This document shows, piece by piece, positions 53,182-61,823 of a stretch of 64,000 nucleotides of DNA. A model generated the notes under the pieces. The model was not told where the DNA came from. It saw nothing but the letters and a program-made list of their open reading frames with translations, and did no database searches. Source of the stretch: Prochloron sp965198675 (GTDB lineage Bacteria > Cyanobacteriota > Cyanobacteriia > Cyanobacteriales > Prochloraceae); assembly GCA_965198675.1 (NCBI GenBank), contig OZ240666.1, positions 3,410,001 to 3,474,000 on the forward strand. The letters run 5' to 3'. Position 1 is the first letter of the stretch; each line of letters begins with the position of its first letter. Position numbers and translations under genes: made by a program.

Positions 53182-53418
53182 TCACATCTCGATGTTGTTG
53201 ATGAGTGGCAGAGTATGACCGAGTTTTAACCCTACTATAATCCAGTCTTCTAGGGTTGAGCGTAACTGGTTAGGTTACTCCCGTAATGTTGATGCAAATG
53301 CAATCACCCCTTTGCAGGATGGAATTCGACCTACGAAAGTGCCGTCTTCGAGTTTATCGTAAGTAGCTTGGGACATTGCTGTGTCCATGTATTGGCTTAA
53401 AATGTAATTTACGCTCAT
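53182..53418 (-). pseudogene. HicB-like antitoxin with in-frame TAA
   Basis: ATG 53418 opens MSVNYILSQYMDTAMSQATY and KLEDGTFVGRIPSCKGVIAF, the HicB partial RNase-H-like fold, for 47 codons to TAA 53275-53277. The same frame goes on as LRSTLEDWIIVGLKLGHTLP and LINNIEM to a TGA at 53182-53184. One or a few base changes (normal reading LRECEN...) created the stop. Antitoxin and toxin have decayed together, so the pair is probably harmless. Confidence 0.75.
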
Positions 53419-53795
53419 TACTAAACTTCCTGCTGAATTTTGGAATATCCATCGGCTGTTTTTGTACCCTACTATGTTATCTTATATATGATAAGGAGGT
53501 CAAATCATTGTAACCACTATAGCAAAACCGAAACCCAAAGCAGTTAGCCTCTCTACCATTATACCTTTAAGAGGGGTTAGTTGGTCAAAGTACATTCTAA
53601 GCGTAAACCTCTAATACAGGGTTTTCCATGACAGATATTAGACTAAATTTTTATCCTTTATAGTAGATTGTTTTTCCTAACTTTTTTGACCTAAAAAATA
53701 CATATCAAGAATCAGCAAGTCGAGGGTTTTGAAATTTCTGAAGGTGGGCATTGCCCACCCTACTTTTAAAATTGTCAAGCTAGAAGGAACTGTGA
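53419..53795. other. Gene-free AT-rich stretch
   Basis: About 380 bp without an open frame worth naming. It holds a palindrome TTATCTTATATATGATAA near 53478-53495 followed by AAGGAGG, and a GGTGGGCATTGCCCACCCTAC repeat at about 53743-53763 just past the end of the restriction-modification gene. Confidence 0.5.
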
Positions 53796-56336
53796 TTATC
53801 TATTCTCTTCATAGGGGCCTAAAAAACGCTCTCCATTGAAATGAATTAAGTGACTGGGAGCGTCAGCAACCCAAACTTCGGTTTCCCAACTAATATCTCC
53901 CAGGTACTTCGCCATTGTCTTTCGATTTGGGAAAGCGGTTACATAAATGAGTCCAGCGATGCTATCTGCAAACAAGTTAGCTAATTCAGAGTGTCGCTTT
54001 CCATCTACTGGTCCACGACTGGTGACGGACTCGATTAGTAGCAGCCAGTTTTTTGAACGGTGATACAACACAACATCAGGGAATTTCCCGTGGCTATCAA
54101 AGCTAAGACCCAAACTTTTCAAGGTTTCTTCGTCGAAGTGGCCCATTTTTGAGCCAGTGTCCCCAACATAGAGCACTTCTGCACCAGGTGCATATCGCGG
54201 ACCGAATTTGGTAATGATGTCCTTGATGAGTTGGCTGTGCTTACCAGGAGTGAGGGCTAACTCTTTGCTGTCGTTGATTTTTAGCGGTATCATTACCATA
54301 TGCCGTTTCTTGGAGTATTGCTCTGCTAGAGTGTCTCTATGTTTAAGGTATTCAACCAGTTTGGCATTCCACGAATCTGTACCAAAAGAGCGAATCAGCT
54401 CCAGGGTATCTGGGGTAATTTGATAGCACCATTTTGGGCTATTTACGGGCCGATCTGGCTGGTCTGGGTTGCTCACAGCGATTCCTGCATCGACAAACTG
54501 GTGTATAGTATCTTTCCTGATAATCTCTCGGGTGTTTTCGGCATATTGTTTCCCATAGTGCTCTGCCATAAACTTCATGATTGGCTTGATGCCCAGTAGG
54601 GGTGTACTGGCTTGGCTCCAGGAATCTCCAGGCTTTAAATCAATCAATGCCAATAGAACCAGAGCAGAGCGTTCATTAAGCTGTTTTCGAGGTAATTTCA
54701 GAGCAGTTAAAATGGACAAGGCATCAGTGGTGTAGCGCTGAATCATAAGGGGATTTCTTAGGTGTTGTTTTGTTATCTTCTCAATTTCTGAATCCAACAA
54801 ACAATCAACCTCCTCCTGTGTTAGGTTTGTTTCTGTTACTTGTTCCCCAAGCCGGATTAGAGTTTCCAGATCTGGGTAATGTAAAGCTCTGAGGTCTGTA
54901 GCATTGACCTGTGTGTGTCCAGAGAACTGCCGGAAATAGAGGTCCAGCAAGGTTGAGTTGAGATAGACAGCTAACCCCTTGGCAAGGATAGGGGCTAGTC
55001 CAGCTTTATTTTGATGAAATACGTTCAGATGATTCTCGAATCCCACTTTCTCACCAGGGACATGGTCTGGGGTATGAAGGGCAGCAACGATTCGCCGTTT
55101 CTCTTCCTTAGGGCTGATGCGTTTGGTCAGGACATACCATCCATTGGTCATAAGCCAGGGATCGCTCTGCTCACTGGACTGGATAGCGTTGGGTTTTTTC
55201 CCTTCGGGTTTTGGCCACTGGATGTAGTTACCACTGAAATGATTAGGATAAATGAGGGGATAGGTTCCCTTTTCTGCCTGTTGTCGTAAGTCTGGACGAA
55301 GTCGGAAATCTACTACGGGTCCGGTGGACACCTGAATCCCTAGGTCTGCTAATGAGTGAGAGAACACACTAATGCGGTTTATCACCATTTGATCCACGTC
55401 GCTGGCTGCAATATGAATGAAGCGCTCTGGATCAGTGGGCTGAATCACTTGGTCAAAAGTAACGCTCCGTCTGGTCATCTCCTGGAAATTTGGACCACTG
55501 CTGGAGGTTATTACTACCTTTTCCTGGTTCTGGGCTTTTACAGCATGTAAGATGATGTTCTCCTGTAGAACCTCATCATCTTTGAAAGTCAAGGTTCTTG
55601 AGTGGAAAAGGTGTAGCTGACGGATAGCCATTTGCTCTAGGAAGAATTGGCGGAAAGGCTTGAAATAGGGACCGTTACAAAATGATCGGGGAACGATAGC
55701 TACTATTTCACCCCCAGGGGACAGGAGTTTGATGGCTAGAGCTAGAAAAGCGCTATATAAGTTGCTAGTTTCTATGCCGATTTGCCTTAACCAGGTGCGG
55801 TGAAGAGAGTTGCTGCCAATCTTCTTATAGGGTGGATTCATTATACAGTGGGTGAATTCAGGGTGTTGGACTGGAAACAAACTGCCCTGGGTTCTGATTT
55901 GCTCTCTACCCCACTGTATGAAATCTGTCTGTGTAACAGTGCCAGAAATCTTGATTCCTGCTGCAACCCTTGGGTAAGTGCAATTGGCTAAAGTGGACTT
56001 ACTGTAGTCTACCATGAGGGGTTCTAGCTCATAGATTTCTGCTTGAATGTTGGCTGGCTTAATGGAACGGGAGCACATTTCTTGAATAAAAGCAGCAGTC
56101 AGAGTCCCGGTTCCTGCTCCTGGATCTAGGAGGATAATGTTTCTTGAGGTATTGTGGAAGAGGGAAGCCATGAAAGAGGCTACAGGTAGTGGTGTCAGGT
56201 ATTGACCTAATTCACGACTTTTTTTGGAGTCTAGTTTACGAGAAGCTTCTAGTCGGTAGATATCTGCCTGCTGGAGGGGAGAAATCCTATTTTGACTATC
56301 TGCACTTAAATTGAATACTTTCATCTCTTTTAACAT
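53796..56336 (-). CDS. Fused DNA methyltransferase and BsuBI/PstI-type restriction endonuclease
   Basis: About 846 residues from ATG 56336 (a second ATG at 56324 is equally possible; the frame further upstream is repeat DNA). The N-terminal half is an adenine-N6 methyltransferase: GQYLTPLPVASFMASLF, S-adenosylmethionine motif LLDPGAGTGTLTAAF (D71 on) and catalytic NPPY at 167-170. A specificity-like middle follows (STGPVVDFRLRPDLRQQAEK). The last 150 residues match BsuBI/PstI endonucleases: VLYVGDTGSKMGHFDE, then FPDVVLYHRSKNWLLLIESV with D754 and E769, TSRGPVDGKRHSEL. One polypeptide thus modifies and cuts, as in type IIC/IIG enzymes. The target site cannot be predicted. Confidence 0.88.
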   Translation of the reverse strand: MLKEMKVFNLSADSQNRISPLQQADIYRLEASRKLDSKKSRELGQYLTPLPVASFMASLFHNTSRNIILLDPGAGTGTLTAAFIQEMCSRSIKPANIQAEIYELEPLMVDYSKSTLANCTYPRVAAGIKISGTVTQTDFIQWGREQIRTQGSLFPVQHPEFTHCIMNPPYKKIGSNSLHRTWLRQIGIETSNLYSAFLALAIKLLSPGGEIVAIVPRSFCNGPYFKPFRQFFLEQMAIRQLHLFHSRTLTFKDDEVLQENIILHAVKAQNQEKVVITSSSGPNFQEMTRRSVTFDQVIQPTDPERFIHIAASDVDQMVINRISVFSHSLADLGIQVSTGPVVDFRLRPDLRQQAEKGTYPLIYPNHFSGNYIQWPKPEGKKPNAIQSSEQSDPWLMTNGWYVLTKRISPKEEKRRIVAALHTPDHVPGEKVGFENHLNVFHQNKAGLAPILAKGLAVYLNSTLLDLYFRQFSGHTQVNATDLRALHYPDLETLIRLGEQVTETNLTQEEVDCLLDSEIEKITKQHLRNPLMIQRYTTDALSILTALKLPRKQLNERSALVLLALIDLKPGDSWSQASTPLLGIKPIMKFMAEHYGKQYAENTREIIRKDTIHQFVDAGIAVSNPDQPDRPVNSPKWCYQITPDTLELIRSFGTDSWNAKLVEYLKHRDTLAEQYSKKRHMVMIPLKINDSKELALTPGKHSQLIKDIITKFGPRYAPGAEVLYVGDTGSKMGHFDEETLKSLGLSFDSHGKFPDVVLYHRSKNWLLLIESVTSRGPVDGKRHSELANLFADSIAGLIYVTAFPNRKTMAKYLGDISWETEVWVADAPSHLIHFNGERFLGPYEENR

Positions 56337-56340
56337 AAGT

Positions 56341-56460
56341 ACCCACCTATGAAGGTGGGCGATGCCCACCCTACAAACTCTCCCACACATGAAGGTGGGC
56401 AATGCCTACCCTACAAACTCTCCCACACATGAAGGTGGGCGATGCCCACCCTACCCTATT
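56341..56460. repeat. Three tandem GGTGGGC-palindrome units
   Basis: Three copies of ATGAAGGTGGGCGATGCCCA-CCCTAC separated by AAACTCTCCCACACATGAAG. The last unit ends at the lysS stop (56456-56458), so the array fills the whole lysS-restriction gene gap and probably also supplies the restriction gene's leader. Confidence 0.8.
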
Positions 56461-57985
56461 CTCTCTTCAGCAAGGGGAAGGCGATGGCATCCCGAATACT
56501 AGCAGCATCGGTTAATAACATCACTAAGCGATCTATACCAATACCTAAGCCCACAGTAGGAGGCATTCCGTATTCTAAAGCGGTTAAGAAGTCTTCGTCA
56601 ACGCTATGAGCTTCTAAATCTCCTGCTGCTTTTTTCTCTGCTTGAGCTTCTAAGCGCTGGCGCTGATCTATGGGATCTGTTAGCTCGGAAAAGCCGTTCG
56701 CAAGTTCTCGTCCCACAATAAATAATTCAAATCTTTCTACTAAACCTGGTTTGGAGCGATGAGGTTTGGCGAGGGGGGATATCTCTAGAGGATAGTCTAA
56801 GACAAATGTTGGTTGGAGGAGGGTAGGTTCTACTTTTTGCTCGAAGGCTTGATTGAGCATTTCTCCCAAGGATTTGCAATCGTCAGGAATGTCAATTTTC
56901 GCAGCTTTACAAGCTGTTTTTGCTGTATCTAAATTGGGGAATTGAGCAAAATCTAAGCCTGTTACTTCTTGGACTAAATTATGCATAGTTTCCCTTCGCC
57001 AAGGGGTTGCTAGATGAATTAATTTACCTTGATAGTTGACTTCTGTGATACCTAAAACTTCTTCGGCGACGGTTTTGATTAAATCTTCCGTCAGGTTCAT
57101 CATATCGTTATAATCGCCGTAGGCTTGGTATACTTCGATGGAAGTAAATTCGGGATTGTGACGGGTGGAAACTCCTTCGTTGCGGAAGATGCGCCCTAGT
57201 TCAAATACTTTTTCAAACCCTCCTACTACTAACCGCTTCAGGTGCAATTCTGTGGCTATGCGGAGATATAAATCCATCTCCAAAGTGTTGTGGTAAGTAA
57301 TAAATGGACGGGCTTCTGCTCCTCCTGCTTGGGATTGCAATACGGGGGTTTCTATTTCTAGGAAGTCTTGCTCTTCTAAGTAGCGTCTTATTCCTGCTGT
57401 TATTCGTGCCCGGCGGCGAAATATTTCCCGTGCTGCTGGGTTGACTATTAAATCAACATAACGTTGGCGATAGCGCTTTTCTGTATCCGTTAAACCGTGC
57501 CATTTATCCGGTAAGGGGAGGATGGATTTGGTGAGGATAGTATAGTTGCTTACATAGATAGATAACTCGCCTTTATCAGTTCTTTTAATGGTTCCTTTGA
57601 CTCCTATTATATCCCCCACGTCTGTTAACTTTTTCAGGTTATTGAAAGGTTGGGAGAGCGCTGTCATGTTACCATTTATGCGCTTTTTTTCCAGGTAAAG
57701 CTGAATGGTTCCTTTCTCGTCTTGGAGGTTGAAAAAAGCTAGTTTACCGAAGACGCGCCGGGCGATAATCCTGCCGGCAATTGCTACTTCATCTCCTATT
57801 TCTTCCCCTTTCCCTAAGTCGGCATATTTGGCTTGTAATTCTGTGGTAGAATGGGTGGACTCCCATTTATAAGCGTAGGGTGTTAAGCCTAAATTTTTGA
57901 TTTGGGCCACTTTTTCTAAGCGGGTGGCGCGGATTTCTGCGAGTGAGGAAATATGGGGTTGTTCTGGTTGGGATTGGTTGGACAT
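56456..57985 (-). CDS. lysS: Lysyl-tRNA synthetase (class II)
   Basis: 509 residues from ATG 57985 (MSNQSQPEQPHISSLAEIRA); the longer frame to 58069 lacks a plausible N-terminus. An OB-fold anticodon domain (VAIAGRIIARRVFGKLAFFN) precedes the catalytic core with motif 2 FELGRIFRNEGVSTRHNPEF and motif 3 TVGLGIGIDRLVMLLTDAAS. ETPVLQSQAGGAEARPF and EIEQ-type lysine-binding features are present. Charges tRNA-Lys. Confidence 0.96.
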   Translation of the reverse strand: MSNQSQPEQPHISSLAEIRATRLEKVAQIKNLGLTPYAYKWESTHSTTELQAKYADLGKGEEIGDEVAIAGRIIARRVFGKLAFFNLQDEKGTIQLYLEKKRINGNMTALSQPFNNLKKLTDVGDIIGVKGTIKRTDKGELSIYVSNYTILTKSILPLPDKWHGLTDTEKRYRQRYVDLIVNPAAREIFRRRARITAGIRRYLEEQDFLEIETPVLQSQAGGAEARPFITYHNTLEMDLYLRIATELHLKRLVVGGFEKVFELGRIFRNEGVSTRHNPEFTSIEVYQAYGDYNDMMNLTEDLIKTVAEEVLGITEVNYQGKLIHLATPWRRETMHNLVQEVTGLDFAQFPNLDTAKTACKAAKIDIPDDCKSLGEMLNQAFEQKVEPTLLQPTFVLDYPLEISPLAKPHRSKPGLVERFELFIVGRELANGFSELTDPIDQRQRLEAQAEKKAAGDLEAHSVDEDFLTALEYGMPPTVGLGIGIDRLVMLLTDAASIRDAIAFPLLKRE

Positions 57986-58091
57986 GAATAAGTAGTTGAA
58001 TTGCTTGAACTTTATTTTAATGATAACATATAATGTCAAGAAACCGGAGAATTTGATTTCAATTATCAAAATTTACACCCAAACCCTCAAT

Positions 58092-58126
58092 CAGTGACCA
58101 GTTACCAGTTACCAGTTACCAGTCAC
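58092..58126. repeat. Heptamer array (CAGTGAC, CAGTTAC x3, CAGTCAC)
   Basis: Five units on the left of the duplicated segment. The array at 58630-58657 (CTGGTAA x4) is its inverted counterpart, so the 500 bp between them is flanked by inverted heptamer tracts. Confidence 0.85.
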
Positions 58127-58132
58127 CAGGCG

Positions 58133-58598
58133 GTTGTAGGGCGCGCGGCAGTATCCGTAGGGTGGGCATTGCCCACCGCATCACCCGTGCTCTAAGCAAG
58201 TCAGTCCTTACCTGTTTCCCCGCGAATAAATTGCCAGTTTAGGGCTGGACAGAAACGCGGACATGGGTCGAATCTATCAGGCAAATGAAGGTGGGCGATG
58301 CCCACCCTACGAGGATTTAATCTTACTAGAGTTTATACGCTATCTGACCAATGACATCCCAGAGAAAGCGGATCAGGTGGAGCAGCTGTTGCAACGAGCC
58401 GCAGCTGGAGTTGTAGGACGCGCGGCAGTATCCGTAGGGTGGGCATTGCCCACCGCATCACCCGTGCTCTAAGCAAGTCAGTCCTTACCTGTTCCCCCGC
58501 GAATAAATTGCCAGTTTAGGGCTGGACAGGAACGCGGACATGGGTCGAATCTATCAGGCAAATGAAGGTGGGCGATGCTACGAGGATTTAATCTTACT
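58133..58598. repeat. Direct duplication of about 190 bp
   Basis: Copy 1 at 58133-58327 (195 bp) and copy 2 at 58410-58598 (189 bp) are almost identical, each starting GTTGTAGG and ending GAGGATTTAATCTTACT; copy 2 lacks CCCACC in one palindrome. Each contains two GGTGGGC palindromes. The 82-bp spacer (IRYLTNDIPEKADQVEQLLQ when read from 58263) looks like a scrap of coding sequence. I treat the 69-codon frame 58263-58472 as repeat-derived, not a gene. Confidence 0.85.
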
Positions 58599-58629
58599 TT
58601 GACATGTTTTAGAGTTGTAATAGACTACA

Positions 58630-58657
58630 CTGGTAACTGGTAACTGGTAACTGGTAA
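58630..58657. repeat. Heptamer array (CTGGTAA x4) abutting a start codon
   Basis: Four perfect units ending 4 bp before the ATG of the next gene, so the ribosome-binding region of that gene consists of the repeat and has no purine-rich Shine-Dalgarno motif. Confidence 0.85.
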
Positions 58658-58661
58658 CTGT

Positions 58662-60473
58662 ATGAACCCCTATAAAGTTGGTCCCCCAGTGAAGGAAGCA
58701 AATTTCTACGGACGTACCCACTTGTTAAAGAAGGTGCTGCGGAGTCTCCCCGTATCTAATGTGGTGATTTTGCAGGGACAACGTCGCATTGGGAAGTCTT
58801 CCTTATTGCAAAAATTAGACCATTTCTTACCAAGTCAGACTTTGGGGAGAGGGGAAGTGCCTCTGACAACGGTTAACTTGGATATTCAACGTTACGTTCA
58901 ACATACCCCACTGCAATTTCAAAAACAGTTAGCTCAAAGTATTGCTAGCACTCTGAAGTTGGAGTTGGAGACTGTGGAACAATGGCAACAGGAGAATGGT
59001 TTTTTTCGGGAGCGCTTTTTACCGGAACTTTACCACCATTTAGGTAATCGTCAACTGGTCATTTTAGTCGATGAATTTGATAACTTGGGGGAACAGGAGG
59101 AAAATAAAGGGGAAAATATAGCTTTCTTCCGGGAGCTGGTAAAAGGGGAGTTACAGTTAAAATGGGTGTTTGCCGTGGGACGTCCGATTCGGAAGCTACC
59201 TAGGGGTTATGATGAGATTTTCAATCAAGGAGGGAGAATCAACATTAGTTTCTTCTCTCGGGAAGACACGGAGGAAGTCATCTGCACACCAGAGTCACAT
59301 ATCCTGACCTACGAACCGGAAGCAATTACGAAGATATGGGAACTAACCCATGGGCAACCTTATCTAACTCAAGCTTTGTGTTTCCACGTCTTTGAGAGAG
59401 TTGTACACGACAAAGAAGGAAACGTTGCTGGAGTGGGGGACGTGGAAGCTGTAGTTCCTGAGACTTTGGCAGCTCATGAAGGAGCGATCGCCAGTATTGT
59501 TCGTGTACCTCCTATTGAAGAGCGAGTTCTGGCGGCGGTGGCTCACTTAACCTCTGAGGGTACAAGAATCAGCCGCTATGAAGTTAGGGACTACTTATTG
59601 AGCAAAAATGATCGTCGAGTAGAGAGAGATGAATATAACGAAGCTTTTGATAAACTTTTGCAATGGGAATTATTTGTGGGGGATAGGGAAGGAGCATGGG
59701 TTTCTGTGAAATTGCTCCGAGTTTGGTTGACCCAGAATGTATCTTTAGAATTAAATCAGGGAGAAGAACTAGATTTTGAATACGCATTAGCAGATCAAAG
59801 CTGTGAGGTGGCTGAGAAGGCGATGGAATATGGGAAATATGATATTGCTATAAAGAATTCTGAAAAAGCACTCAAGTATATTCCCAATCACTCTCTTGCT
59901 TTCCTAGGGTTGATTAAAACAAGAGAAAAGATGGCGCAAGAGTATACCCGTAACGAGCAGTTTGCCTTAGCAGCAGAACAATACGAGCGCATTTTCAAAC
60001 TAGACAACAATAATCCACAATGGGAAGAGCATTTGAGCGATAATCTGAAAATGGAATATCAAAAATATTTGGTTGTAATCGAAAAATATTCTGTGTTTCA
60101 GACAATTAATAATAATAATAATATATTCACCTATATAGAAAATTTTAAAAAAGCGAAAAACAGTCTTAAATATCATAAAATCGAACTAAAAACATTAGGA
60201 TCTCACCCCGGATATCCATTAGGATCTAACCCCGGATATCGTGAATACGTTGTGTCTAGCAAAATCCAGCTTATTAAAGCAATTAGAAAGAGAGATTGGT
60301 TCACAGTAAGTTTGACATTGTTTTATTTTGTAATATTGAGATTAAATATTTTGTTTGTTTGGTGGTTTTTTTGCATAATGTTCATTATTCGTGAGTTTCC
60401 TGACCATTCTACTTTTATAATATTATTTAGTATAATTTACTTATGCTGTGCTATTTTTACAAGTATTAATTAA
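58662..60473 (+). CDS. STAND-like P-loop ATPase with TPR and C-terminal membrane helices
   Basis: 603 residues. It starts NPYKVGPPVKEANFYGRTHL, the usual lead-in of AAA-like ATPases of ORC/STAND type. Walker A is LQGQRRIGKSSLLQKL (about 36-48) and Walker B LVILVDEFDNLGEQ (about 130-140); VVPETLAAHEGAIASIV and a winged-helix region follow. Residues about 385-460 have two TPR-like units (MEYGKYDIAIKNSEKALKYI, NEQFALAAEQYERIFKLDNN). The final 60 residues are two hydrophobic helices, so the protein is membrane-attached. Relatives are often linked to signalling or defence. It is followed by a second ATPase and an Rpn-type nuclease. Confidence 0.75.
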   Translation: MNPYKVGPPVKEANFYGRTHLLKKVLRSLPVSNVVILQGQRRIGKSSLLQKLDHFLPSQTLGRGEVPLTTVNLDIQRYVQHTPLQFQKQLAQSIASTLKLELETVEQWQQENGFFRERFLPELYHHLGNRQLVILVDEFDNLGEQEENKGENIAFFRELVKGELQLKWVFAVGRPIRKLPRGYDEIFNQGGRINISFFSREDTEEVICTPESHILTYEPEAITKIWELTHGQPYLTQALCFHVFERVVHDKEGNVAGVGDVEAVVPETLAAHEGAIASIVRVPPIEERVLAAVAHLTSEGTRISRYEVRDYLLSKNDRRVERDEYNEAFDKLLQWELFVGDREGAWVSVKLLRVWLTQNVSLELNQGEELDFEYALADQSCEVAEKAMEYGKYDIAIKNSEKALKYIPNHSLAFLGLIKTREKMAQEYTRNEQFALAAEQYERIFKLDNNNPQWEEHLSDNLKMEYQKYLVVIEKYSVFQTINNNNNIFTYIENFKKAKNSLKYHKIELKTLGSHPGYPLGSNPGYREYVVSSKIQLIKAIRKRDWFTVSLTLFYFVILRLNILFVWWFFCIMFIIREFPDHSTFIILFSIIYLCCAIFTSIN

Positions 60474-60538
60474 TATATTGATTTGAAGAAAGGATAAACA
60501 CAAAACATTATCGTCAAACAAGGAGATAATTAATAAAA

Positions 60539-61810
60539 TTGACCATCAACCCCTTCCTGAAAAGAACTCGACCAGAGCAAATTAGCCTCCCTCCCAGGAA
60601 ATTAAGCAAGTTGTTTTCCCCTATTACAACAGAAGGAGGAGCATTAGCAGTGCGGGGGGAAAGAGGAATGGGTAAAACCCTGATGCTGCAATACATTGCT
60701 AACCCTCCTGCTGACTTGCGCCAAGAACATTTTGCCAATTGTATCTTCCTTTTCTTTAACTGTCCCGACACCGTCATTCCTCCCACGGAGGAGAATTTCT
60801 GGTTCCAAGCAATCAAACATTTGCACCATAAGTCAGATAGTAGTAGAATGAAAGACAAATGTCAAGTGTTGTTAGAGAAAAAGGAGCAAGGAACGGAACT
60901 GAGTAATCATGACTTTCATGATATACTGGATCTAGCTGGTGAGGAAAAAAAACGGATTGTTTTGGTCCTGGACGACTTTGACGTTTTAATCAAAACGAAC
61001 TCAGAACACTTTCATTCCACCCGCACTTTCTTACAAGGACTCCGTTCTCTCACTACTAGAAACAATAACAAAGCCAATTTAGTGCTGTCAACTCGCTCCT
61101 CACTCCATCAATTATGCCAACCCTTAGCGGTTCAAGGTATTTCTCCCTTCGATAATGGTTTTACCAACTATACCCTACAACCGTTGCGGGAGCAGGAAAT
61201 CCAACAGCTGCTACAAATAGTAGAAGAGACAGAACAACCCCCTTTTAGTGAGGAGGAAACTAACTGTGTCATATCCCTTTCCGGTTGTCATCCTCACCTC
61301 GCTCGAATGACTGCTGGGGATATTTTCCAAGAGCGAATTGAACGGGGAGCACCTCTGGAAGATTTAACTCCCCTAGGAGAAAAGGTCAAAACTAAAGCTA
61401 GCCCTTTATTTCAAGACTTCTGGACATTCGCTACAGAAATGGAGCAGTTGCTGCTCATGCTAATTACTTTAGAAACACTGAAAGGTAAAGTTACGGACGC
61501 AAACTATGATTTGGGAGACTTAAAGGATATCCTCAGCAAGCAGGAAAGGGAACTAAGGGAACTAACAGAACGAGGACTTTTGACCCGAACCGAAAACAAC
61601 CCCTGTTCTTATTCCATATTTTCCCCCCTATTCCAGTGGTGGATCCTGAAAGAGATAGAATCAACAACCCCAGAAGCATTGAAAGAGCGTCGTAAAGCTT
61701 GGGGAATAACGAGGAAACAAGCAGATATTTTCGGAAAGGGAGTAGAATGGGTGAAAGATAATTGGCAGTGGATCGCCCCAATTGGTAACTTCCTCCAATC
61801 TACTGTATAA
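60539..61810 (+). CDS. Second AAA/ORC-like P-loop ATPase
   Basis: 423 residues from TTG 60539, preceded by AAGGAGATAATTAATAAAA. Begins TINPFLKRTRPEQISLPPRK, with Walker A LAVRGERGMGKTLMLQYIAN (about 36-50), Walker B RIVLVLDDFDVLIK (about 140) and a sensor-like VLSTRSSLHQLCQ. The C-terminus has a winged-helix-like region (DLKDILSKQERELRELTERG, LLTRTENNPCSYSIFSPLFQ). Distantly similar to the preceding ATPase in plan but not in detail. The next gene starts 13 bp after its stop, which suggests one transcript. Confidence 0.72.
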   Translation: MTINPFLKRTRPEQISLPPRKLSKLFSPITTEGGALAVRGERGMGKTLMLQYIANPPADLRQEHFANCIFLFFNCPDTVIPPTEENFWFQAIKHLHHKSDSSRMKDKCQVLLEKKEQGTELSNHDFHDILDLAGEEKKRIVLVLDDFDVLIKTNSEHFHSTRTFLQGLRSLTTRNNNKANLVLSTRSSLHQLCQPLAVQGISPFDNGFTNYTLQPLREQEIQQLLQIVEETEQPPFSEEETNCVISLSGCHPHLARMTAGDIFQERIERGAPLEDLTPLGEKVKTKASPLFQDFWTFATEMEQLLLMLITLETLKGKVTDANYDLGDLKDILSKQERELRELTERGLLTRTENNPCSYSIFSPLFQWWILKEIESTTPEALKERRKAWGITRKQADIFGKGVEWVKDNWQWIAPIGNFLQSTV

Positions 61811-61823
61811 CCTTCATCATCTT

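Noticed and set aside
58263..58472. 69-codon open frame between lysS and the ATPase
   Set aside because: Most of it is palindromic repeat (GGRCPPY, VGWALPTAS) shared with the duplicated copy; only about 25 residues look like protein.
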